Shown: in pieces, positions 29,444 through 37,925 of the stretch
Numbering within the stretch: the stretch's first letter is position 1
Layout of the letters: the number at the start of each line of letters is the position of its first letter
Virus record (IMG/VR): IMGVR_UViG_3300012936_003649
Span: 1 to 64,000 of that record
Direction: 5' to 3' (one strand)
From: a virus
DNA length: 64,000 bases
The notes under the pieces: generated by a model
What the model was told of the DNA's origin: nothing
The model's input: only the letters and a program-made list of their open reading frames with translations
Database searches by the model: none
Program-made: the position numbers and the translations under genes

Positions 29444-32400
29444 AGTTTTAGATTATGACATAATATATTTGTCGTATGATGAGCCAAATGCAGAAGAAAA
29501 TTACACTAACTTATTAACAAAAGTTCCGTGGGCAAAACGTATTCATGGTGTAGAAGGATCTGATGCCGCACATAAGGCATGTGCAGAAATATCTGATACT
29601 AAAAGATTTATTACTATTGACGGTGACAACCAAATAGATGAACAATTCTTAAATCAAACAATTAACTTTCAAGAAGGAGTAGACCTTTCTAGGCATGTTG
29701 TAAGTTGGACTGCTGATAATATAATTAATGGATTACGGTATGGCAATGGCGGAATAAAATGTTGGGATAGAGAAACAGTCCTAAAAATGAAAACACATGA
29801 AAATGCAGATCCTGATAACATTGCGGCAGGTATTGATTTTTGTTGGGACTTAGAATATATCCAAATTAACAGTTTGATGAGTACAGTTCACAATAATGCT
29901 ACTCCACATCAAGCATGGCGTGCCGGCTTCCGTGAAGGTGTTAAAATGTGTTTAGTTGAAGGTATAAAACCTGCGAAAAAAGAACTTATAGGAAATCATT
30001 GGAAGAATTTAGAAAGACTATATGTTTGGTGTATGGCAGGAGCAGACGTACCTAACGGACTATGGGCAATATACGGAGCCAGAGAAGGCTTACATAAAAC
30101 AATGTGTACAGATTGGGATTATGTAAATGTACGTGATTTTGAATATCTTAATAATTTATGGAAAGAAAAAATACAAACAGAAGATGACTTGTTAGACGCA
30201 TGTAAAGATTATGGTGAACGTATTCTTGCAGAAATAGAATTACCTATTGCTGTAACGCCCTTAGACGCTCAACAAAGCGTTTTCTTTAAGAAAACATATC
30301 GCAACCCACCAAGACCTGAACATCCTTATATACGTACAAATACAACGCAATTTAACACCTTTTCTTCTAACTTTATTCCTACTAAAAAAACAGAATATGA
30401 TATAGTAATGATATCATATGACGAAGCAAATGCCGATGAAAATTTTAACAAATTAAAAACACGTTTTCCAAGAGCCCAACGTATACATGGAGTAAAAGGA
30501 ATACATCAAGCACATATTGCGGCGGCAAATTTATGTTCAACTGAAATGTTTTGGATTGTAGATGGAGATGCTATAATAGATGACAATTTTAATTTTGATT
30601 ATGTCGCTGAAGATAACAGAGCAGTACATGTATGGCGTAGTAAAAATCCTATAAATGATTTAGTGTATGGATATGGCGGAGTAAAATTATTTCCTACACA
30701 AATGACACGTGATATGGATACAAGCCGTCCTGATATGACTACAAGTATCAGTGACAGATTCAAAAAGATGGAAAAAATATCTTGCATCACAGGATTTAAT
30801 ACAAGTGAATTTAGTACTTGGCGTAGTGCATTTAGAGAATGTGCTAAATTAGCAAGTAAAGTTATTGACAGACAAAAGGAGGACGAAACAAATGAAAGAC
30901 TCAAAACTTGGACAACCGTGGGACACGATAGACCATTTGGGGAATATGCTTTGGCAGGCGCTACCGCTGGTATGGAGTTTGGCCTTTCTAGGGGGTCTGA
31001 TCTTCGGCTGATAAATGATTTTAATTGGTTATATGAACAGTTTACTGAAACTACAGATACAACAGAAGAATGGCAACATATGTATGGCGATAAAACAAAC
31101 ACGCCTGTTTCTGAACCAGTTGATATAGAACCAGTAGAAATACAAGCAGATACCGAATGGAAACAAACAGTACCTTTCAAAGAGGATGAACCACTTCCTC
31201 CTCGTGATAATTTTATTGTAGATTTACTAGATAGATTTGAAATACTTTATGGAGATAAGGTTACTAATCTTAGACGATTTTATAATGACGGACACATGTT
31301 AGATATATTACGTATAATTGGTAATGAAGATTTACGTAAATTTGTAGAAGAAAGAAACTATCATAGTTTATTTAGATACCTAGAAGATAAAGGTATTGAA
31401 GATATTGAAGATATACGGAAAATGTATATTGAAAAAAATGTTCATAGTTTGTTTAGACTACTTGGTGAAGATCATGACGAACTACGCAAAGTTGTTACTG
31501 AAGATAATGTCCATAGTTTATTTAGACTGGTTGGTGATGAACATGAAGATTTACGTAAAACAGTAGTTGAAGAAAATTTACATAGCCTGTTTAGATTGCT
31601 TGGAGACAAACATGAAGATCTAAGACAAGTTGTAGTACAAGAAAATATAGCACATCTATTTGATATGTTAGGTCCTGACTATGAAGATTTACGCAAAGCA
31701 ATATTTGATAAAAATATCTACAGTCTGTTTAGAGTACTAGGACCAAATCATGATAACATGCGTTCAGCAATGTTAGATAAAAATTTACACGGATTGTTTA
31801 GGGTGTTAGGTAATGAATATGAAGATTTACGTAAAGCAACATTAGAAAAAAACTTCCATGCGTTATTTAGAGTATTAGGTGATGAATACGAAGATTTACG
31901 TAAAGCAGTTACAGAAAAAAATGTTCATAGTCTATTTAGGCTTATAGATAATAGTGATACTACAGAAGATTTAAGGAAAGCATTAGTTGAATCTAATGAA
32001 ATGAGTCTGTTTAGATTAATAGAAGACAAAGACACTTTAGTAGAAGATATTAAGAAAGCAGGACTATTTAAAAATATTTGGAGTATAAAAAGATTAGAGC
32101 CTAGTGTCACTGACGAAGTTAATCTTACTATGGATAATAACAGGCATGCTTTATGGCGTGTGTTGGAAAAACATACAGGTAGTTTATATGTTAAACCATT
32201 AGAAATACTTGATAAGCAAAACATTAATTATGATAAAGATGTTATGAGTCGTGGACAATTAAAAAGTAAAAAATGGTTAGTTGAAGAAGTTAAAAAAGTT
32301 TGTCCTGATTTAGGAACTGTATTTTTATGTGCAGGCTGGTATAGTAGTGTTGTGCCTATGTTGCAGGAAGCCAAAATAGATTTTGAAAAAATAAGAAGTT

Positions 32401-32813
32401 TTGATATCGATCCTGAGGCATGGAAAATAGCAGAAGTATTCAATTCAGATTTAGTTAGTGATGCATGGAAATTTAAAGCAACAACACAAGATATAATGGA
32501 TATAAATTATATTGAACACAGTTATACAACTGAAAGGCTTGACGGCACAACTGCTCCTTTGACAGAAATGCCACACACTATTATCAACACAAGTTGTGAA
32601 CATATTGATAATTTTTCTAAATGGTATGATTTATTACCAGAAGGCAGATTAATAATATTACAAAGCAACAACTATTTTAGCATTGAAGAACATGTAAATT
32701 GTTCTAATAGTTTACAAGAGTTTAGTACAAGTGCACCTATGCAAAAAGTTTTATATGAAGGTGAACTTGACTTAGGTCAATACACGAGGTATATGAAAAT
32801 TGGACGTAAGTAA
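29430..32813 (+). CDS. Multidomain GT-like/GT-like/helical-repeat/methyltransferase-like protein
   Basis: 1127-residue fusion. Two related modules open it: about residues 8-260 (YDIIYLSYDEPNAEENY, RIHGVEG, ITIDGDNQID) and 323-560 (YDIVMISYDEANADENF, RIHGVKGIHQAH, WIVDGDAIIDD). These resemble glycosyltransferase-like proteins of marine T4-like phages with DxD-type motifs. Residues 613-890 are twelve helical repeats of about 23 residues. The end, about 922-1127, resembles a class I SAM-dependent methyltransferase (FDIDPEAWKIAEVFN, then IINTSCEHI and LPEGRLIILQSNNY). A small out-of-frame gene may be nested at 30892-31011, where GC rises sharply. It probably acts on glycans or another cytoplasmic polymer. 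Confidence 0.65.
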   Translation: MKQFKVLDYDIIYLSYDEPNAEENYTNLLTKVPWAKRIHGVEGSDAAHKACAEISDTKRFITIDGDNQIDEQFLNQTINFQEGVDLSRHVVSWTADNIINGLRYGNGGIKCWDRETVLKMKTHENADPDNIAAGIDFCWDLEYIQINSLMSTVHNNATPHQAWRAGFREGVKMCLVEGIKPAKKELIGNHWKNLERLYVWCMAGADVPNGLWAIYGAREGLHKTMCTDWDYVNVRDFEYLNNLWKEKIQTEDDLLDACKDYGERILAEIELPIAVTPLDAQQSVFFKKTYRNPPRPEHPYIRTNTTQFNTFSSNFIPTKKTEYDIVMISYDEANADENFNKLKTRFPRAQRIHGVKGIHQAHIAAANLCSTEMFWIVDGDAIIDDNFNFDYVAEDNRAVHVWRSKNPINDLVYGYGGVKLFPTQMTRDMDTSRPDMTTSISDRFKKMEKISCITGFNTSEFSTWRSAFRECAKLASKVIDRQKEDETNERLKTWTTVGHDRPFGEYALAGATAGMEFGLSRGSDLRLINDFNWLYEQFTETTDTTEEWQHMYGDKTNTPVSEPVDIEPVEIQADTEWKQTVPFKEDEPLPPRDNFIVDLLDRFEILYGDKVTNLRRFYNDGHMLDILRIIGNEDLRKFVEERNYHSLFRYLEDKGIEDIEDIRKMYIEKNVHSLFRLLGEDHDELRKVVTEDNVHSLFRLVGDEHEDLRKTVVEENLHSLFRLLGDKHEDLRQVVVQENIAHLFDMLGPDYEDLRKAIFDKNIYSLFRVLGPNHDNMRSAMLDKNLHGLFRVLGNEYEDLRKATLEKNFHALFRVLGDEYEDLRKAVTEKNVHSLFRLIDNSDTTEDLRKALVESNEMSLFRLIEDKDTLVEDIKKAGLFKNIWSIKRLEPSVTDEVNLTMDNNRHALWRVLEKHTGSLYVKPLEILDKQNINYDKDVMSRGQLKSKKWLVEEVKKVCPDLGTVFLCAGWYSSVVPMLQEAKIDFEKIRSFDIDPEAWKIAEVFNSDLVSDAWKFKATTQDIMDINYIEHSYTTERLDGTTAPLTEMPHTIINTSCEHIDNFSKWYDLLPEGRLIILQSNNYFSIEEHVNCSNSLQEFSTSAPMQKVLYEGELDLGQYTRYMKIGRK
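30892..31011 (+). CDS. Candidate nested small membrane protein (39 aa)
   Basis: Out-of-frame ORF (+1 relative to its host gene) with an exact AAGGAGG ribosome binding site at 30876-30882, 9 bases before the ATG. The 39-residue product has a polar start (MKDSKLGQPWDTIDHLGN) and a hydrophobic C-terminal half (MLWQALPLVWSLAFLGGLIF), consistent with one transmembrane helix. The host sequence is about half GC here, much higher than its flanks, as expected if two frames constrain the bases. It could be holin-like or a small inner-membrane effector. Evidence is sequence-internal only. Confidence 0.5.
   Translation: MKDSKLGQPWDTIDHLGNMLWQALPLVWSLAFLGGLIFG
31266..32099 (+). repeat. Twelve degenerate 69-bp coding repeats
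   Basis: Residues 613-890 of the fusion protein are about twelve tandem units, mostly 23 residues, with consensus EDLRKAVxEKNVHSLFRLLGD. Most units keep the LRK start and the HSLFRLLG core; units 2, 10, 11 and 12 are longer by 2-6 residues, and the first and last are the most diverged. Each unit looks like a short helix pair, so the array should stack into a solenoid spacer or binding surface between the GT-like and methyltransferase-like parts. Confidence 0.9.
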
Positions 32814-33024
32814 ATTAACACTTAGAGAATTACAAACTGAAAGTGCTAGAGCCTTAAGTACTATGGAAGCAACTAATAATAACATTTATAAGTTCAACAA
32901 GCAAGCACATCACAATAGCCAAAATTGGTATGTGGCTGTGATTGAGTGGTATGTAAATACATATGGAGGACTTCCAAGCCAAGTAGGCCCAGGGAAAGAT
33001 GTAAAATTAGTATACGATGTATAG
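32800..33024 (+). CDS. Small hypothetical protein
   Basis: 74-residue protein read from a TTG codon that overlaps the upstream gene by 14 bases; the next in-frame ATG is at about codon 22. It starts with a helical KLTLRELQTESARAL and ends with VGPGKDVKLVYDV, which overlaps the next start by 8 bases. No domain is recognised. The tight fit between two overlapping genes argues that it is translated. Confidence 0.5.
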   Translation: MDVSKLTLRELQTESARALSTMEATNNNIYKFNKQAHHNSQNWYVAVIEWYVNTYGGLPSQVGPGKDVKLVYDV

Positions 33025-34099
33025 ATACGAAAATATTAAGGAAGTGCATTTAGAAGTTACACAAAGGTGCCAAGCGGCATGTCCTATGTGTGATCGTAAT
33101 ATGAACGGTGGTGCTGATAATCCTCATATTACAAATGCTGAACTAAGTTTAGAAGATGCAAAACAAATGTTCAAACCGGAGTTTATTCAGCAGTTAAATG
33201 TTATGTATATGTGCGGCAACCTAGGAGATCCTATTGTTGCAAAAGATACATTAGAAATATTTCAATACTTTAGAGAACACAATGCTAATATGTGGTTAAG
33301 TATGAATACAAATGCAGGTGCAAAAGATATTTACTGGTGGGCAAAACTTGCAGAAGTAATAGGACGCAGAGGTGCTGTAATTTTTAGTGTAGACGGATTG
33401 CGTGACACTAATCATTTGTATAGGCAAAACGTTGTATGGGATAATGTAGAACGTAATATGCAAGCATTTATTGATGCTGGCGGCAGAGCCCGTTGGGACT
33501 TTTTAATATTTCAACACAACGAACATCAAGTAGAAGAAGCAGAAGCACTTGCAAATCAATGGGGTTGTGAAAAATTTATTAAGAAAAAATCAGGTAGATT
33601 CATTACAAGTGATATTAAACCAAAGTATGAACACCAAGCAGTAAATCGAAAAGGTGCAGAAACACAAAAATTGGCTCCGCCTAAAGAAGAAAAGAATAAG
33701 AATTTAGCATTACTAAAACAAAAAGAAATAGAAAAATCATACGGAAGTATGAAAGAATATTTAGACAAATGCAACATAACTTGTAAGGTTGCTAAACAAG
33801 GAAGTATTTTTGTTACAGCCGAAGGATTGTTAATGCCTTGTTGTTGGACCGCTGGACGTATGTACAAATGGTGGCATGAAGATCCTAAAGTAGAACAAAT
33901 ATGGGATCATATAGATAGTGCTGGTGGAAAAAAAGGCATCAGTCTAATTGACAATGATCTTAAAACAGTAGTCAATGGTAGGCTAATACATAGTATTTCA
34001 TCAAGTTGGAACAAGTCTAGTATTGCAGATGGTAAACTTGGAGTTTGTGCTCAAAAGTGTGGAAGCGAGTTTGATCCTTATGCAGAGCAGTTCAAGTAA
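33017..34099 (+). CDS. Radical SAM/SPASM-type enzyme
   Basis: 360-residue radical SAM enzyme. The [4Fe-4S] cluster motif is C18-x3-C22-x2-C25 (CQAACPMC). The usual GGEP motif is replaced by GNLGDP, and FSVDGL marks a later barrel strand. The C-terminal part carries a SPASM-like Cys region: a lone C (NITCKVAKQG), LLMPCCWTAG near residue 275 and CAQKCG near the end. Classic domain order, unlike the nine N-terminal-SPASM paralogues downstream. Last gene of the operon; its stop directly abuts the stop of the opposing lipoprotein gene. Confidence 0.85.
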   Translation: MYRYENIKEVHLEVTQRCQAACPMCDRNMNGGADNPHITNAELSLEDAKQMFKPEFIQQLNVMYMCGNLGDPIVAKDTLEIFQYFREHNANMWLSMNTNAGAKDIYWWAKLAEVIGRRGAVIFSVDGLRDTNHLYRQNVVWDNVERNMQAFIDAGGRARWDFLIFQHNEHQVEEAEALANQWGCEKFIKKKSGRFITSDIKPKYEHQAVNRKGAETQKLAPPKEEKNKNLALLKQKEIEKSYGSMKEYLDKCNITCKVAKQGSIFVTAEGLLMPCCWTAGRMYKWWHEDPKVEQIWDHIDSAGGKKGISLIDNDLKTVVNGRLIHSISSSWNKSSIADGKLGVCAQKCGSEFDPYAEQFK

Positions 34100-35233
34100 T
34101 TATTTACTGCTATAATAACAATCTGCATTAAATCCAATAAATTTATCAATACTTTCGTATTTTACTTTTCTTTTGTAATCAGGACGAGGATTTACAGCCA
34201 TACCAAATTCAGATGCCATTATACTATGTAACGACACAGCCATTTGATGCATATGTGGTCTAGCATCCTCAGAGTCTAGACTTGCATTGTTACCTCTACT
34301 TTTAAGATTTTTAAAAGTTGAATAATCTTGATTGCCTTCTAAAGTTCTAAGTGCAACTAATTTTAGTTTCGGACCTAAATATTCATCTTTAAACAAATCT
34401 ACACCAAATGATCTAGCCATGATAGCATATCCAAACATACTATTTGCACCTAATGTATGATACCAATAACCCCTGTTACCTCTAAAACTATTGTTATTAA
34501 TGTATCCGTCTTTGGTAATTGTTTTAAGCATACTATTTCTACGTATTTTAATTTCCTTATATGCTAAATTTTTATCATTTGTCCAATGAGCATATGCAAG
34601 AACACCCATTCCACCATCACCCCATTCGTAAAAACCATTGTCGTGTAATGATGCTGAAGCATATGCTTTTACAAATTTATTGTATGCTTTCTTAAAGTAT
34701 TTTGAAAGTATTTGTTGATCGTTTTCAGTCATATGTTCTTTCAAAATTATAGCACTATACATCATAGCCATAAATGTAAAACTTGTGTGTTGCGGAGTAT
34801 GATTATGACACGTAGCATTTTTATCTCCATCCCCCCAACATCCACTATTACCAAACTTTCTAGTAGATAAAAGTGCTTCTGCTTTTGCAATATAAACAAG
34901 GGTAGCAACGACATCTTGTGCTAGACGTTTATTATTTGTTGCCTCGGCTTTATAAGTTTGTCTTAATAGTTCTGACCATCTATCTGATAATCCATCATGA
35001 TTAACAGTTAAACTAGTGTCATTTTCGAATAACTTGTTAGCATTAATTTTAGCAAGGTCTTTCGGAGGCAAACCTTCTGTTTTTGCTACTACACATTGTT
35101 TGCCTTTAATTTGATCTACAAGCAAATCATCCGGAAAATTTATTGGATTTTTGGCATCTAAAGAACCGCTATGAGCGGTCATACACCCAGTAAGTAGTAC
35201 TGTTGATAGTATTAAAGGTACAATTTTTTTCAT
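34100..35233 (-). CDS. Lipoprotein, putative alginate-lyase-like enzyme
   Basis: 377 residues from the ATG at 35233 (an in-frame ATG at 35245 adds four residues). The N terminus MKKIVPLILSTVLLTGC is a lipoprotein signal peptide with lipobox LTGC, so the mature protein would be lipid-anchored at Cys17. The body is rich in helices and aromatic residues; FRGNRGYWYHTLGANSMFGYAIMARS recalls the conserved central segment of alpha/alpha-toroid polysaccharide lyases of the AlgL type. Exported lyase activity on a host or environmental glycan is inferred. It is one of only two minus-strand genes, with its own promoter, and is probably a host-derived cargo gene. Confidence 0.55.
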   Translation of the reverse strand: MKKIVPLILSTVLLTGCMTAHSGSLDAKNPINFPDDLLVDQIKGKQCVVAKTEGLPPKDLAKINANKLFENDTSLTVNHDGLSDRWSELLRQTYKAEATNNKRLAQDVVATLVYIAKAEALLSTRKFGNSGCWGDGDKNATCHNHTPQHTSFTFMAMMYSAIILKEHMTENDQQILSKYFKKAYNKFVKAYASASLHDNGFYEWGDGGMGVLAYAHWTNDKNLAYKEIKIRRNSMLKTITKDGYINNNSFRGNRGYWYHTLGANSMFGYAIMARSFGVDLFKDEYLGPKLKLVALRTLEGNQDYSTFKNLKSRGNNASLDSEDARPHMHQMAVSLHSIMASEFGMAVNPRPDYKRKVKYESIDKFIGFNADCYYSSK

Positions 35234-35244
35234 AAATTTATCCA

Positions 35245-35252
35245 TATAAATA
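35245..35252 (+). promoter_or_regulatory. Late box TATAAATA before the radical SAM operon
   Basis: Exact TATAAATA on the plus strand, 77 bases upstream of the ATG at 35330 that opens the long radical SAM operon. It overlaps the start of the divergent lipoprotein gene. In so AT-rich a sequence a chance match is possible. Confidence 0.35.
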
Positions 35253-35268
35253 ATTAAAACTATAGTTA

Positions 35269-35296
35269 ATTGTAACATATAACAGCCAGAAGTCAA
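35269..35296 (-). promoter_or_regulatory. Sigma70-type promoter for the lipoprotein gene
   Basis: On the minus strand TTGACT (35296-35291), a 16-base spacer and TACAAT (35274-35269) lie 24-36 bases before the two candidate ATGs. The match is 10 of 12 to the vegetative consensus. It would let the cargo gene be transcribed independently of phage late transcription. Confidence 0.6.
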
Positions 35297-35329
35297 GGAA
35301 ATTGGTAAAATCCACGAATAAGTAATAGT

Positions 35330-36736
35330 ATGACAAACATTAAATACCCATCCGATACCTTCTGCCTTCTTCCCTGGGTGCATTTAAGCACAAGACCAGA
35401 TGGAAGTATGCGAGTTTGCTGTACTGCAAATGCAAGTTCAGTAGGACCTACTAATGACAAAGAGCATGGTGGGCAAGTAGGAATCCTAAAAGATGAACAA
35501 GGAAGACCTAACAATTTAAATGTAAGTGATTTTGAAACAGCATGGAATAGTACATATATGAAGAATGTACGAAAACAAATGCTGAATGGTGAAATGCCAC
35601 CTAGTTGTATTAAGTGTTATAAAGAAGAAGCCGCAGGACATAATTCAAAACGTATGTGGGAAACAGCATATTGGTCTGAGCGTGTTGATGTTGATAAAGT
35701 AATTGCTAATACAGGAGAAGACGGATCAGTGCCTCCACAACTTGCTTATATTGATTTACGTTTCGGTACAAAATGTCAATTAGCGTGTGTAATGTGTAGT
35801 CCGCACGATTCAAGTGGTTGGATTAAAGACTACAAAAAGATTTTTCCGGATGTAAAAAATGAATCTCTAAAAGAAACTATGCAATGGAAAGACAAAGGCA
35901 GTTATAACGGTAGTAGTTATAATTGGCACAAACAAAATCCTACATTTTGGAAACAGTTTTATGAGCAGATGCCTAGTATGCAACAAATTTATTTTGCAGG
36001 CGGCGAAAGTCTTATTATTGAAGAACACTACGAAATACTTGAACATGCTATCAAAATGGGCTATGCAAAAGATTTAGAACTACGTTATAATTCAAATGGT
36101 GTTGAATGGCGTGATGATTTGTTTGACTTATGGAAAGAATTTAAATTAGTACGTTTTCATTATTCAATAGATAGTATTAAAGAAATGAATGATTACATAC
36201 GTTATCCTAGTACTTGGAAACGTCAAGAAGAAGTTTTTCACATACTAGATAATGAAACAAGTAATAATGTAGAAGTAACAGTTGCTTGTGCAGTTCAAGC
36301 ACTAAACATATATTATATTCCTGACTTTATAAAGTGGAAACTTACACAAGGATTCAAAAAAATTAATATGTGGCCTTTTGGTGCAGGCGCTATTAACTAT
36401 CATTTTGTTTATCACCCTCCGCATTTGAATGTTAAAATTTTGCCTAAATGGTTCAAAGAAGAGTGTCGTAAAAAGTACGAAGAATTTTACCCTTGGTGGG
36501 AAGAAAATTGGGAACTAGGTGTTCCTAGTTGGCATAAAGGCAAAGTACCGTATCAAAAATGGCGTGATGCAAGTTATGGTATTAGTAGACTAGAAGGTAT
36601 GCTAAAATTTATGGAAAGCGAAGACTGGAGTAGGCGTTTGCCGGAAATGAAAGAGTTCCTTGACTTATGCGACAAACAGCGTGGAATAACTTTTGCTGAA
36701 ACATTCCCAGAAATGAAGGACATATTCAATGGCTAA
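35330..36736 (+). CDS. Radical SAM protein with N-terminal SPASM/twitch domain
   Basis: 468 residues, the longest member of a family of nine in this window. The N-terminal Cys-rich domain has FCLLPWVHLSTRPDG (C12), CC at 30-31, then GEMPPSCIKC with C93 and C96. The radical SAM motif is C149-x3-C153-x2-C156 (CQLACVMC), followed by FAGGES, a GGEP variant. The C-terminal tail ends with LDLCDKQRG and FPEMKDIF. It opens an operon of eighteen overlapping genes. The auxiliary cluster suggests peptide or other large-substrate modification, but the substrate is unknown. Confidence 0.85.
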   Translation: MTNIKYPSDTFCLLPWVHLSTRPDGSMRVCCTANASSVGPTNDKEHGGQVGILKDEQGRPNNLNVSDFETAWNSTYMKNVRKQMLNGEMPPSCIKCYKEEAAGHNSKRMWETAYWSERVDVDKVIANTGEDGSVPPQLAYIDLRFGTKCQLACVMCSPHDSSGWIKDYKKIFPDVKNESLKETMQWKDKGSYNGSSYNWHKQNPTFWKQFYEQMPSMQQIYFAGGESLIIEEHYEILEHAIKMGYAKDLELRYNSNGVEWRDDLFDLWKEFKLVRFHYSIDSIKEMNDYIRYPSTWKRQEEVFHILDNETSNNVEVTVACAVQALNIYYIPDFIKWKLTQGFKKINMWPFGAGAINYHFVYHPPHLNVKILPKWFKEECRKKYEEFYPWWEENWELGVPSWHKGKVPYQKWRDASYGISRLEGMLKFMESEDWSRRLPEMKEFLDLCDKQRGITFAETFPEMKDIFNG

Positions 36737-37925
36737 GCCAATTTGTAGTGCTGTTCAGCATGGATTAGCAATTACAGCATATGGAGCAGTCAATCCATGT
36801 TGTGCTAGTGGTGATTTCAAACACATAACTGAAATAGATAACATAGTTGATTATGTCAGGAATAATAAAGAATTAAAAGATAAACGTGCTATAGAGTATA
36901 CCGATGAATGGATACCAGAATGCACAGGCTGTGATCAAAAATCACGTAAAGGTTTGATATCTCGTAAAGATAAGATGTTAAATTGGTTTCCTTTCGCAGA
37001 TGAACAATGGTCGTTAAAAAACAAAGACACTTACATACACATGGATATAAGTTTTGGTAATACTTGTAGTCAGCAGTGTATTATGTGTAATAGTAATTTT
37101 AGTAGCAAATGGTTGAAGTATGACTTAGAATTAAATGAATCAAACGATAGTCGTAAAAAATTTGCAAGAAATTTTGATATTATGGCTTTAAAAAATTGGA
37201 GTTTAAATTATGAACAATTAGATCAAATTGCAAGTCTTGTATCATATGAGACTAGAATGATAGAAATTAAAGGGGGAGAACCTTTATACGATAAAAGATT
37301 CGATTACTTTGTACAAGCAGTTTTAAAACGTAATCCGAATGTAAAGATTAGCACTAATACCAACGGTATACACTTTAGTAAAAAAACTATTGACATGCTT
37401 AATAATATTAACAGATTAAATGTTGATATAAGTTATGACGGCACTGAAAAAGTATACGAATGGATTAGGTCTAGTAAGTGGGACATGGCTGTAGAAAATT
37501 ATAAAAGATGTTTGTCACATCTGCGCCATTGTCCCACTTTGAATTATACAACTATGATGTATAATGTAGATCATTTTGAAACATTTTATAATTGGGCGGC
37601 AGATATGTCAGAAAAATATGATAGGCGTGTGCCTCTGCATTTTACACAAGTAGTTACAGCACCAAAGCATATAGGACCTGCGTTTGCTTCAAAGGAGCGT
37701 ATAAAAAATGGCATAAGCCAATTAGAAATGATGTATGATGATCCTAGAGATGCAGGCGCAAGTGATAGTGCAATTTATAAACCCCGTATAAAAAACTTAA
37801 TTGCGTTCTTACAAAAGTGCTATGATCAAAAATTAGAAAGCAAAGAAAGTGAAAGGCATGTAGAAGTACATGACTGGTTAACAAAAGTAAGGGGATGGGA
37901 TATAAAAGATTATGCCAACATGTAA
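36729..37925 (+). CDS. Radical SAM protein with N-terminal SPASM/twitch domain
   Basis: 398 residues. N-terminal Cys pattern C6, C24-C25 (NPCCASGD) and C65/C68 (PECTGC), then the radical SAM motif C113-x3-C117-x2-C120 (CSQQCIMC) and IKGGEP. It is more diverged at the C terminus than its siblings, lacking the clear LDxxR tail. An AAGGA site lies within the upstream gene about 9 bases before the ATG, and the start overlaps that gene by 8 bases. Confidence 0.85.
   Translation: MAKPICSAVQHGLAITAYGAVNPCCASGDFKHITEIDNIVDYVRNNKELKDKRAIEYTDEWIPECTGCDQKSRKGLISRKDKMLNWFPFADEQWSLKNKDTYIHMDISFGNTCSQQCIMCNSNFSSKWLKYDLELNESNDSRKKFARNFDIMALKNWSLNYEQLDQIASLVSYETRMIEIKGGEPLYDKRFDYFVQAVLKRNPNVKISTNTNGIHFSKKTIDMLNNINRLNVDISYDGTEKVYEWIRSSKWDMAVENYKRCLSHLRHCPTLNYTTMMYNVDHFETFYNWAADMSEKYDRRVPLHFTQVVTAPKHIGPAFASKERIKNGISQLEMMYDDPRDAGASDSAIYKPRIKNLIAFLQKCYDQKLESKESERHVEVHDWLTKVRGWDIKDYANM

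Noticed and set aside
30599-31180. 193-codon minus-strand open frame opposite the glycosyltransferase fusion
   Set aside because: Ser/Leu/Val-rich antisense composition and no start signal. Its length follows from the GC-raised patch, which the nested plus-strand ORF explains better.
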